The translations under genes were made by a program, and so were the position numbers. Below the pieces are notes generated by a model, which was not told the origin of the DNA, did no database searches, and worked only from the letters and a program-made list of their open reading frames with translations. DNA of 14,213 nt from Acidobacteriota bacterium (lineage in GTDB: Bacteria; Acidobacteriota; UBA6911; JACQSX01), in contig JACQGG010000072.1 in assembly GCA_016199665.1 (NCBI GenBank), positions 1-14,213 on the forward strand, given 5' to 3'. How positions within the stretch are numbered: the stretch's first letter is position 1; each line of letters opens with the position of its first letter. Below, piece after piece: positions 1 to 6,608 of this stretch.

Positions 1-60
1 CTCCCTGACGGTCGCGGTTCGGTGACGAACTTGGGGTAGCGCGCGTTCAGAGAAGACTCC
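1..60. other. Non-coding left edge, possible dispersed-repeat fragment
   Basis: No credible gene is seen here. The first 25 or so bases, rich in CTCCCTGACGGTCGCGG, look like the GC-rich short intergenic repeats I recall from acidobacterial genomes. This is an impression from memory and not a match I can verify. The element would be cut by the window edge, and only one copy is visible in the window. Confidence 0.2.
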
Positions 61-92
61 AAAAAAAAAGGGTGGGCTTTCACCCACCCTTT
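61..92 (-). terminator. Rho-independent terminator of the secreted-protein gene
   Basis: Read on the minus strand, a perfect 7-bp GC stem (GGGTGGG 70-76 with CCCACCC 83-89) closes a 6-base loop and is followed directly by nine T residues (61-69). The flanking AAA/TTT can extend the stem. It lies about 55 bases past the stop codon of the leftward gene that ends at 146, the expected place for its terminator. On the plus strand the hairpin is followed only by TTTCTTG, so it could also stop rightward transcription weakly. Confidence 0.85.
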
Positions 93-145
93 CTTGTCCC
101 GCCTTCGCCCGCGGAATGCGAGCTACGCGGATGACCGGTACAACA

Positions 146-2230
146 TCACGGCTTTGTCGACTCTCCGCCCTCCGTCGTCTGTGCGGCGGGGATTCGGTTG
201 CCAATACCGGTGTCCTCGTCAGACACGTTGTGCAGCCAGTAAGCGGCGCCCAACTCCCTAAACTGGATGTTGTAGCGCCCCAGCCACACAAAGCTGTGCT
301 GTCGAGGGCTGTTGGTGGTCGACGTCGAGAACTGGTCCGCCGAGTTCCGGCTCACTGTGACGTTGTACGGCGGAACCTGGGTCTGGCCGGAAGTCGGCGA
401 ACCCACGACCATCTGAGAACCCGAGCTGGTGCAATCAATGGTACTGCAGGAGATTCGCGGGCTCTCGTCGGTGAGCGCTGTCCCCGTCAGCTCCTGACGC
501 AAGCGGTTGAACCGCATCCAGCCTGCCGCCAAGTCTGTGCCGTCCGCGATCCCGGGCAGCCCCTCCTGGGGAGGATCAGCGACGGGTCCGGCCAGGTGCT
601 GCTGCACAGTCCTGGTGGAACTGGATGGGGTCAAGTTGTACAGATCACGCAGGGATAAATCCCCGAAATCGGTTCCGAGCGTGAAACTGTCATCGGAGAG
701 CAACACGTTGATACAAACAACCGCCAGCCTGTTGGTCAGCGCAGTGGCGGGCGGCGGCGAGATGATCACATCCGGAACAACCTGAGACAATGGAGCCTCA
801 GTGTTGTCATAGACCGCGGTCGCGACCAGGGTATGAGCCTGCCAGAAGCCGGCCGCACGGTCATCAGCGCGGTTGGTCGTGTTCTTGCTGCCGTTGTAGT
901 CGTCTTCCACGCTGATCATGTTCACGATTTGCCTGTCAGGGCTGGCGCCGGTCACTTCCGCTTCGTCCGTCGGGAAAACGCGATCCCATGCCAGCGCTCC
1001 GCCTTTGACTCTCCAGCCGATTCTTGACGCAACGGTCGTGCTGGCGCCCACGGCAGAAATCGAACTGGTCAGGAACGGAACATAAAAGCCGTTCTGAATC
1101 TCGCTGCGCAGGAAGTTGTCATTGGTGATGGTTGAGGTCGTGCTCGGACTCGTGTCGGGCGACACATCGGGAACTGCGTCGGGCACGGACTCCTGCCCGG
1201 CCAGAATCACGCGGAAATCGGCCTCAGGACCGTCACCATCGCGGTCATAGCTGATGCTGTTGAAGGTGACAATCCCATTGCCTACGCTGCCGCCGCCCAG
1301 GTCAAACGTCGCTGCGCTCTTGGCGCTGCGATCGAACACCACCGCCGGACGCGCCCACGCTGCCAAGCCGAAAGAACGACGGGATCCGTCCGTCAACGGG
1401 GCGGTTGCCAGCGTCTGAGAGCCGATCAGGTAGTTGAACGAGATGTTCTTGGCGGTCAAAATGTTCAGCACCCGATTGGCAGTCTTCTGTCCGCCCAGAC
1501 CATCACCCACTCCGTCGAACCCTGTCAGCGCTGTCGACCCACCGATCTCAAGGTTGGCGGTGTAAACAGAGTTGGGAAACAGGATGTTTGCCACCTGGCG
1601 GCCAAAGAAATCCGGCCAGGGCGGCTGAAGCCCTGCGGTAGGTGAAGTCGTTACCGTCGCGTTAAAAGTGCCAGCCGTGGTCAGCGGGAACGGGTCAAAC
1701 GCGCCCGACGCCGAGATGAAAATCAGGAACCGGCCGTCGCCGTAAATGCTGGCTTTGCTGGCATCCAGAAGCTGGCTGGAGGCGGAAATATTGGTCGATG
1801 TTCCATCCGGCTTGGGAATCACAATGTTGAACGGATCAAATTGCCAGACGTCGTTGGGCGTCAACACGACCAGGAAGTCCAGAATATCAGCGCAGTTCCG
1901 CGAACTTAAATAACGAACGTGCACTGTCACCGCCTGAGTCGAATGGACGTTGGTGACGGTCAGGAAATTGGTCGGCCGCTTGTCGGCCGTCAAAGTCCGC
2001 GCGCCAAAATCCACCAGGTACAGCAACTGGGAGCCAGGATTGTGAACGCTGCCGCTGGGGAAGATTCTGGACCCGTTGTCCAGAAAACGTGTCCTGTTGG
2101 CTAACCATGCGCCACCGCCAAAGTCGCCGGTGTCGTTGAAAGGCACCTGGGCCCAGGATGTCGCGGTTGCCAGCGTAGCCACCAGCAAAACCAGCGAACT
2201 CATGAAAAGAAACTTATTTATTCCTTTCAT
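146..2230 (-). CDS. Secreted protein of unknown function (694 aa)
   Basis: I do not recognise a family. The N-terminus is a clear Sec signal peptide: MKGINK, then a hydrophobic core to about residue 22, with likely cleavage after SWA (residue 27). The mature protein is about 667 residues, rich in Ser, Thr, Asn, Asp and Gly, with very few cysteines and no later membrane span, so it is probably periplasmic, outer-surface or released. A DRDGDGPEAD stretch (329-338) resembles a calcium-binding loop, and a Pro/Ser/Thr/Asp-rich segment (about 349-368) looks like a linker between two halves. No catalytic motif, PEP-CTERM or LPXTG-like sorting tail is visible. The start is supported by an AAAGGAGG Shine-Dalgarno 10 bases upstream. 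The gene has its own terminator and a candidate promoter, so it is probably monocistronic. Coding is certain; function is open. Confidence 0.85.
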   Translation of the reverse strand: MKGINKFLFMSSLVLLVATLATATSWAQVPFNDTGDFGGGAWLANRTRFLDNGSRIFPSGSVHNPGSQLLYLVDFGARTLTADKRPTNFLTVTNVHSTQAVTVHVRYLSSRNCADILDFLVVLTPNDVWQFDPFNIVIPKPDGTSTNISASSQLLDASKASIYGDGRFLIFISASGAFDPFPLTTAGTFNATVTTSPTAGLQPPWPDFFGRQVANILFPNSVYTANLEIGGSTALTGFDGVGDGLGGQKTANRVLNILTAKNISFNYLIGSQTLATAPLTDGSRRSFGLAAWARPAVVFDRSAKSAATFDLGGGSVGNGIVTFNSISYDRDGDGPEADFRVILAGQESVPDAVPDVSPDTSPSTTSTITNDNFLRSEIQNGFYVPFLTSSISAVGASTTVASRIGWRVKGGALAWDRVFPTDEAEVTGASPDRQIVNMISVEDDYNGSKNTTNRADDRAAGFWQAHTLVATAVYDNTEAPLSQVVPDVIISPPPATALTNRLAVVCINVLLSDDSFTLGTDFGDLSLRDLYNLTPSSSTRTVQQHLAGPVADPPQEGLPGIADGTDLAAGWMRFNRLRQELTGTALTDESPRISCSTIDCTSSGSQMVVGSPTSGQTQVPPYNVTVSRNSADQFSTSTTNSPRQHSFVWLGRYNIQFRELGAAYWLHNVSDEDTGIGNRIPAAQTTEGGESTKP

Positions 2231-2239
2231 CTAGAGGTT

Positions 2240-2247
2240 CCTCCTTT
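2240..2247 (-). promoter_or_regulatory. Strong Shine-Dalgarno of the secreted-protein gene
   Basis: On the minus strand AAAGGAGG lies 9-10 bases before the ATG at 2230. It is the best ribosome binding site in the window and fixes the start of the 694-residue protein. It suggests high expression compared with the operon genes, which mostly rely on coupled starts. Confidence 0.75.
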
Positions 2248-2407
2248 ACGAGAAGATGAACAGAAGACAAACAACCGAAACCACGCAGAACCAGAAGAAA
2301 TTTGGGGATACCACCTCCTCATCTCCATAGATTGATCTTTCTCAGATTTCGCTATCAATTTTTACAAGCTGTTGAAAAATAAGGTTAAATGCCTAAAAAA
2401 CGCCCTA

Positions 2408-2436
2408 AACCTACCATCCGTTCCGACGGTTGTCAA
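2408..2436 (-). promoter_or_regulatory. Candidate sigma-70-type promoter with extended -10
   Basis: On the minus strand a perfect -35 box TTGACA (2431-2436) is separated by 17 bases from TAGGTT (2408-2413). TGG precedes the latter, giving an extended -10. The predicted transcript would start near 2401 and give a leader of roughly 170 bases before the ATG at 2230. The -10 hexamer matches consensus at only three of six positions, so the call rests on the -35, the spacing and the TG motif. Confidence 0.45.
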
Positions 2437-2580
2437 GCGAAAACATGGACAAAATCGTCCAAAAAACTGTCCTCTGCAGCAGCGGTAAAAGATGCCTCAC
2501 TGTTTCAAAAGTTGCGGAAAAAAAGAGCTTTCGGTGCGGCGCCCATTTCCCGCTTCGTAAATTCCGCCGGGCGAATGCGG

Positions 2581-3741
2581 CTACTTCCATGTATGCGCGA
2601 GCCTGACCAGGCCGTAGTCGCTGCCCGAGTGCCGAACAATGAAGCTGCAGGTGGAGTCCATAATCTCGTAAGCCTGCAGCCTTCGTTCGTCGGTGGTGGC
2701 GATACTGAAGTGATATCGCCCGGAAAGAAGCGGCAGTTGCGAGAATTCAAGGGTGGCGCTGCAGATCCCGTTTTTCTCCTCTTTCAGGTGAAACTGATCC
2801 TCCACCGTATTGGCGCAATAACAGACCACGCCGTCGTTGCGGATGATGGCGATTCCCAGGTTGGGCTGGGACGCAGCGCGAAATCGCGCGCGCACCGTCA
2901 GTTTCAGGCCCTCTCCGGTGAGAAATTGGCTGCGAGGCTGGCCGGCCAGATCGGTCAGCGCGACCGATTCAATCGACGAGAAAGGATGCAGGGTCCCGGC
3001 GGGCCGCGTTCCTGCCCTCGATTCGCGCTGGAAATCCGAGTACTGCTCGACAACTTCCGCTGCCGGCCCGGTGGCGCGGCATTCGCCGCGATGAAGCCAC
3101 ACGGCTTGATCGCACAGTTGGCGCACCTGATACATGTTGTGAGAGCAGAAGACAATGTTTCGGCCGGCGTCCTTGAAGTGATGGATGCGGTCGACGCACT
3201 TCTTCTGAAAATTCTGATCGCCCACCGCCAGCGCCTCATCAATGACCAGCACATCGGGATCGAAGGCGGTGGCGGTGGCAAAGCCAAGACGCAGATACAT
3301 GCCCGAGGAGTAGGTCTTGATCGGTTGATCAATGAATTCGCTCAATTCCGCAAACTCTATAATCTGCGGTTCGCGGGCTCTGGCTTCCTGTCTTGAGACT
3401 CCCAGGGTCGCGGCGGTGAAGTGAATATTTTCCCGCCCGGTAAATTCGGGATGAAAGCCCGCGCCCAGCTCCAGCAGGGATGCGACGCGCCCGGAGGTGC
3501 GTACCGTGCCGCTGGTCGGGGCGGTCGTTCCGGTGATCAGCTTCAGCAGCGTGCTCTTTCCTGCACCGTTGTCGCCGATCACTCCGAAGGTTGTTGCCCT
3601 GCCGATGCGCGCCGAGAATTCTTTCAAGGCCCAGAAAGGACGATGATACTGCCGTCGCAGCAGCAGCTCCTTGAGAATCCCCCGGCTCCCCTGGTAGACA
3701 CGGTAAACCTTGGTCACACGATCCAGTTCGATTGCATTCAT
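2581..3741 (-). CDS. wzt: Polysaccharide ABC exporter ATPase (Wzt-like, with C-terminal domain)
   Basis: This is the ATP-binding subunit of an ABC-2 type exporter for lipid-linked polysaccharide (O-antigen, capsule or teichoic-acid-like), acting at the inner face of the cytoplasmic membrane. Visible motifs are Walker A GDNGAGKST (56-64), signature YSSGM (144-148), Walker B VLVIDE (164-169) and the H-loop histidine (201). The nucleotide-binding domain ends near residue 235. A further 150 residues or so (about 250-386) form a beta-rich region that fits the Wzt C-terminal domain, which in known O-antigen systems binds the modified end of the glycan before export. The length of 386 matches Wzt forms that carry this domain; plain TagH/KpsT types are about 220-260. 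The ATG overlaps the permease stop by 4 bases (ATGA), so the two are translationally coupled. Family is certain; the exported glycan is unknown. Confidence 0.95.
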   Translation of the reverse strand: MNAIELDRVTKVYRVYQGSRGILKELLLRRQYHRPFWALKEFSARIGRATTFGVIGDNGAGKSTLLKLITGTTAPTSGTVRTSGRVASLLELGAGFHPEFTGRENIHFTAATLGVSRQEARAREPQIIEFAELSEFIDQPIKTYSSGMYLRLGFATATAFDPDVLVIDEALAVGDQNFQKKCVDRIHHFKDAGRNIVFCSHNMYQVRQLCDQAVWLHRGECRATGPAAEVVEQYSDFQRESRAGTRPAGTLHPFSSIESVALTDLAGQPRSQFLTGEGLKLTVRARFRAASQPNLGIAIIRNDGVVCYCANTVEDQFHLKEEKNGICSATLEFSQLPLLSGRYHFSIATTDERRLQAYEIMDSTCSFIVRHSGSDYGLVRLAHTWK

Positions 3742-4523
3742 ACGTAATCCGACAGAATCCCCCGCGTGCGCCGGAGCAGCGCCCAGCCGGCGATGAACAT
3801 TCCAGCGCTAACCAGGGAGAGGTAAACCAGGGGCGCGATGCCGGGCAGGTCCGCGCCCAGGAGCGCCGCCCGATAAAGCCCCACCAGGTGTGTCAGCGGG
3901 TTGGCGCCGCTGAGCCACTGGTATCGGATGGGCACGGAGGCGGGAGGATAGACGATCGGAGTTGCCCAGAAGAGAAAAGGAAACCCCATGGCGAGGAACT
4001 GATGGATGTCACGCATGAAAATGTTTGTTCCGGCTACCAGCAGGCCGGCGCCGAGCGTGCCGACAGTCTGCAGCAGGATGGCCGGCAGCAGCCACAAGAG
4101 CGACAGCGAAACGGCGCCGGAATTGAAGAACAGAATGGCCACAAAAACCGCCAGCGCGACCAGGAGACTGGAAACGCTGGAGAGCACGGTGCTTCCCGGA
4201 AGCAGTTCCACCGGGAATTTTACTTTCTTGATCAGATTGCCGTTTTCAATAAAGACGGTGGCGCACCGGGTTATGGATTCATGGAATTGAATCCAGGGCA
4301 GCAAGCCTGCAAACAAATAGCTGGCAAAGGATCCCACGGTCTGGGCCTGCGGCCAGCCGGGTCGGATGACCTGCGAAAAGACGAACGTGTAAAGCAGCAG
4401 CATAAAAACGGGGTGGACCACGGTCCAGAACAGGCCCATGAGTGAACCGATATAGCGCAGCTTCAAATCACGCAGCGTCAACTCGCGCAGCAGGAACAAA
4501 CGATCCCGCAGGGAAGTGGACAT
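3738..4523 (-). CDS. wzm: Polysaccharide ABC exporter permease (Wzm-like, ABC-2 family)
   Basis: This is the membrane subunit of the same exporter and forms the channel through which the ATPase drives a lipid-linked glycan across the inner membrane. Its 261 residues are typical for the family. The cytoplasmic N-terminus RDLKLRYIGSLMG (18-30) precedes about six membrane spans, near 30-52, 66-82, 112-134, 142-166, 178-193 and 231-250. Family hallmarks are the NLIKKVKFP segment (96-104), RDI (171-173) and the NPLTH motif (208-212). It is first of a two-gene leftward unit and overlaps the ATPase gene by 4 bases. There is no Shine-Dalgarno before the ATG, and a candidate promoter places transcription start at or next to the start codon. 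It diverges from the DUF1573-cytochrome gene. Confidence 0.95.
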   Translation of the reverse strand: MSTSLRDRLFLLRELTLRDLKLRYIGSLMGLFWTVVHPVFMLLLYTFVFSQVIRPGWPQAQTVGSFASYLFAGLLPWIQFHESITRCATVFIENGNLIKKVKFPVELLPGSTVLSSVSSLLVALAVFVAILFFNSGAVSLSLLWLLPAILLQTVGTLGAGLLVAGTNIFMRDIHQFLAMGFPFLFWATPIVYPPASVPIRYQWLSGANPLTHLVGLYRAALLGADLPGIAPLVYLSLVSAGMFIAGWALLRRTRGILSDYV

Positions 4524-4529
4524 AGCGGG

Positions 4530-4558
4530 AAAATAGCAAAATCTGCCGCCAAAGACAA
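4530..4558 (-). promoter_or_regulatory. Candidate promoter of the wzm-wzt unit (possibly leaderless)
   Basis: On the minus strand TTGTCT (4553-4558) and TATTTT (4530-4535) are separated by exactly 17 bases, each matching consensus at four of six positions. Only six bases lie between the -10 and the ATG at 4523, so transcription would begin at about the A of the start codon. The absence of any Shine-Dalgarno there is consistent with leaderless translation. This is inference from motif spacing only. Confidence 0.4.
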
Positions 4559-4560
4559 CT

Positions 4561-4588
4561 TTGCGGGCGCCGGCGCATCTTGTAGAAT
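4561..4588 (+). promoter_or_regulatory. Candidate promoter of the DUF1573-cytochrome gene
   Basis: TTGCGG (4561-4566) and TAGAAT (4583-4588, five of six to consensus) are spaced by 16 bases, giving a predicted start near 4595. The upstream in-frame ATG at 4587 falls inside this -10 box, which supports the ATG at 4626 as the true start. The site lies next to the oppositely oriented wzm promoter in a region of about 100 bases, so the two units could share a regulator. Confidence 0.4.
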
Positions 4589-4625
4589 GTTGAACTCTGT
4601 GTGGTCTGATAGCGCGATTAGTGCG

Positions 4626-5381
4626 ATGAAACTTCCAGGAAAACTGTGGACCGCGTGCGCGGTGTGGGCGGCCGTCTGTGCTTGCTTCACTGCGACCGCC
4701 GCCGCCCAGTCGGCGGAGCTGAAGATTGAACCTCCCGAGTACGACTTCGGCAAGATTTCCAGTTCACAGATCGTGAAACATACGTTCCTGCTTCGCAACT
4801 CCGGCGGGGCAACCCTCTACATCCGGGATATTACGGTCACCTGCGGGTGTACGCTGGTGGATGTCAGTTCGAAATCCATTGAACCGGGCAAGAGCGCGTC
4901 CTTGACGCTGCAGATTGAACCGGATGCCAAGGAAGGACCGATTGAAAAGACCATAACGATCGCGACCAACGATCCCCGGGGTCCGCTGCGCGCTCTCAGG
5001 GTTCGCGCTGAAATCCAGCGGGACCTTCACAAGATGTCGGCCCTGGAAAAGGAGAAATCGATTTTCTCCCCAGAGTGCAGGTCTTGCCATGTTGATGGCG
5101 GCACGGGAAAGACCGGCAAGGACCTTTATCAAGCTGACTGCGCCATGTGCCATGGGTCTCTGGAAGAGCGCGACCATGTGCGTTCGCTCAACGTAGCCAG
5201 TCTCGCAGAAGACCTGCAGGAGCTGCGCAAGACGATTGCGCTGGGGAATGGCCGCGGGACAATGCCTGGTTTTTCGGCGGCTGCCGGCGGACCTCTGAGT
5301 GATGCCCAGATTGATTCGCTGGTGGACCTTTTCATAAAGTGGCAGAAAACGGAGAAGGGCAGGCACGGCGGGGGCCGCTGA
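4626..5381 (+). CDS. Exported DUF1573 - cytochrome c fusion with two CXXCH motifs
   Basis: This is probably a periplasmic electron-transfer or redox-sensing protein; no precise role is known. From the ATG at 4626 (251 residues) it has a signal peptide, MKLPGK then a hydrophobic stretch, with likely cleavage after AAA (residue 27). A DUF1573 immunoglobulin-like domain (about 32-130) carries the typical VTCGC segment with C73 and C75. A cytochrome c region (about 145-240) follows, with CRSCH (151-155) and CAMCH (172-176). The second site lies in a standard class I context (LYQADCAMCHG), and GTMPGF (211-216) offers the distal Met ligand. The first CXXCH is extra and only 21 residues upstream. 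An earlier ATG at 4587 would add 13 residues before the signal peptide and overlaps a candidate -10, so I reject it. It stands apart from the sugar genes downstream, and whether it belongs to the locus is unclear. Confidence 0.88.
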   Translation: MKLPGKLWTACAVWAAVCACFTATAAAQSAELKIEPPEYDFGKISSSQIVKHTFLLRNSGGATLYIRDITVTCGCTLVDVSSKSIEPGKSASLTLQIEPDAKEGPIEKTITIATNDPRGPLRALRVRAEIQRDLHKMSALEKEKSIFSPECRSCHVDGGTGKTGKDLYQADCAMCHGSLEERDHVRSLNVASLAEDLQELRKTIALGNGRGTMPGFSAAAGGPLSDAQIDSLVDLFIKWQKTEKGRHGGGR

Positions 5382-5627
5382 GGTTTGGCCGAAGCGCGAA
5401 TCTCCTAATCTGTGAAAAAGTTCACTGCCAAGAACATCAAGCTCACGAAGCTGAGACTCCTGCACGTTCTCCCTCACCGGAAGCCGTTGAATGCAGTTTG
5501 CCGAAGCGTCAGCGGAGAGGAGTCCCGAGCGCCTGTGGTAAGATAAAGTATCCATCTTGGCTCTTGGGTCAAGTGACTGGAGACGGCAGCCGCTACGGGA
5601 TGCGCGCACGCATCACAGGTCACATTC
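5382..5627 (+). promoter_or_regulatory. Intergenic gap with candidate operon promoter
   Basis: No gene is seen in these 246 bases. TGGTAAGAT (5536-5544) resembles an extended -10 (TG-n-TAAGAT), but no matching -35 lies 17 bases upstream. It sits about 85 bases before the first glycosyltransferase and is the best candidate for the start of that operon. A small perfect inverted repeat (5412-5416 with 5421-5425, loop of four) lies shortly after the cytochrome gene but lacks a T-run, so I do not call it a terminator. Confidence 0.3.
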
Positions 5628-6608
5628 ATGAATGAACCAACCGCCTTTCCGGAAATCTCGATTGTGGTTCCCTGTTTTAACGAGGCGCCGTCGCTATCCG
5701 AATTGCTGGCTCGCATCATGAAAGTGCTGGAGGGCGGCCCGCAATACGAAATCATTTTCGTCGACGACGGCAGCAGCGACGAGAGCCACTCCATCCTGGC
5801 CGGCTTTCGCGACCCGCGAGTCCGATGCATCCGGTTGCGACGGAACTTTGGCAAGGCGGCTGCACTGTCGGTCGGCTTCAAGCAGTCGCGAGGGCAGGTG
5901 ATTGTAACCCTCGACGCCGACCTCCAGGACCAGCCGGAAGAGATCCCGGCGCTGCTGCAGGCGATGCAAGCCCACGGATGGGATCTGGTTTCGGGCTGGA
6001 AGCGGCATCGCCAGGATTCCAGGGGCAAGACGCTGCCTTCCCGCATATTCAACTGGGCGACGGCAAAGCTGACGGGCATCAAGATACACGATTTCAACTG
6101 CGGCTTGAAAGCCTACCGGCGGCAAGTGATCGAGGAGATCAAGGTGCAGGGGGAGATGCATCGCTACATCCCGGTTCTGGCAAGCTACCGTGGTTTCTGT
6201 GTTGGGGAAGCCCCGGTCTCTCACGCTGCGCGCCGGTACGGGAATTCAAAATACGGCGCCGGGCGCCTGCTGGGTGGTTTTTTCGATCTGCTTACCGTCA
6301 TCATGCTGACTCGGTACAATCGCAAGCCGCTCCATGCCTTCGGAGTACTGGGCATTATTCTGGCCACGGTTGGAGCCAGCATCGAGACCTATCTCGCCAT
6401 CGGCTGGTTTTTCGGTCAGTGGATTGGAAGCCGTCCCGCGTTCCAGCTGGGCATCCTGTTGACCATAATCGGCGTCCAGTTCATCTTCTTTGGGCTCCTG
6501 GCGGAGATGATCGCTTATTCTTCGCAAGAAGAGGAGGACTATGGAGCACGCTTGATCACGCCGAAAACGGAACACGCCCCCCGCGAGATTCACCAGCTTA
6601 GCAGATGA
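5628..6608 (+). CDS. GtrB/DPM1-type polyprenyl-phosphate glycosyltransferase (GT2, two TM)
   Basis: A family 2 glycosyltransferase of the GtrB, ArnC and dolichyl-phosphate-mannose synthase type. Such enzymes move a sugar from a nucleotide donor to undecaprenyl phosphate at the cytoplasmic face. The GT-A domain shows VPCFNEA (14-20), DDGSSD (46-51) and the metal-binding DADLQD (96-101). RRYGNSKYG (202-210), in the amphipathic region before the membrane, is the family signature. Two membrane helices follow (about 236-262 and 273-296), as in GtrB, with a short polar tail. The length of 326 is normal. The ATG at 5628 has only a weak GGTCA-like ribosome site. Its stop overlaps the next start by 4 bases (ATGA). 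As first gene of the operon it could feed a lipid-phosphate sugar to the GT-C protein two genes on. Family is firm; the sugar is unknown. Confidence 0.93.
   Translation: MNEPTAFPEISIVVPCFNEAPSLSELLARIMKVLEGGPQYEIIFVDDGSSDESHSILAGFRDPRVRCIRLRRNFGKAAALSVGFKQSRGQVIVTLDADLQDQPEEIPALLQAMQAHGWDLVSGWKRHRQDSRGKTLPSRIFNWATAKLTGIKIHDFNCGLKAYRRQVIEEIKVQGEMHRYIPVLASYRGFCVGEAPVSHAARRYGNSKYGAGRLLGGFFDLLTVIMLTRYNRKPLHAFGVLGIILATVGASIETYLAIGWFFGQWIGSRPAFQLGILLTIIGVQFIFFGLLAEMIAYSSQEEEDYGARLITPKTEHAPREIHQLSR

Larger units (their letters stand above)
2231..2580. other. Intergenic region and long leader between wzt and the secreted-protein gene
   Basis: This 350-base gap between two leftward genes is more AT-rich than its surroundings. 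It contains the candidate promoter (2408-2436), a long predicted leader, a small leader ORF that ends in the start codon of the secreted-protein gene, and the Shine-Dalgarno. Downstream of the ATPase stop there is a run of seven T on the minus strand (2518-2524), but I find no clean GC stem before it and do not call a terminator. A weak 5-bp stem (2446-2450 with 2457-2461) is also present. The plus-strand open frame through here continues antisense to the ATPase gene and looks like a shadow. Confidence 0.5.

Noticed and set aside
2518..2560. Run of seven T on the minus strand as a terminator of wzt
   Set aside because: No stable GC stem could be found immediately before the T-run.
2389..3396. 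A 335-codon open frame on the plus strand
   Set aside because: It runs antisense to the ATPase gene, whose Walker A, signature and Walker B motifs are unmistakable. Its protein has no recognisable fold and is rich in residues expected from reverse-complemented GC-rich codons.
5412..5425. Perfect 5-bp inverted repeat GTGAA/TTCAC as a terminator of the cytochrome gene
   Set aside because: The stem is short and AT-rich, and no T-run follows on the plus strand.
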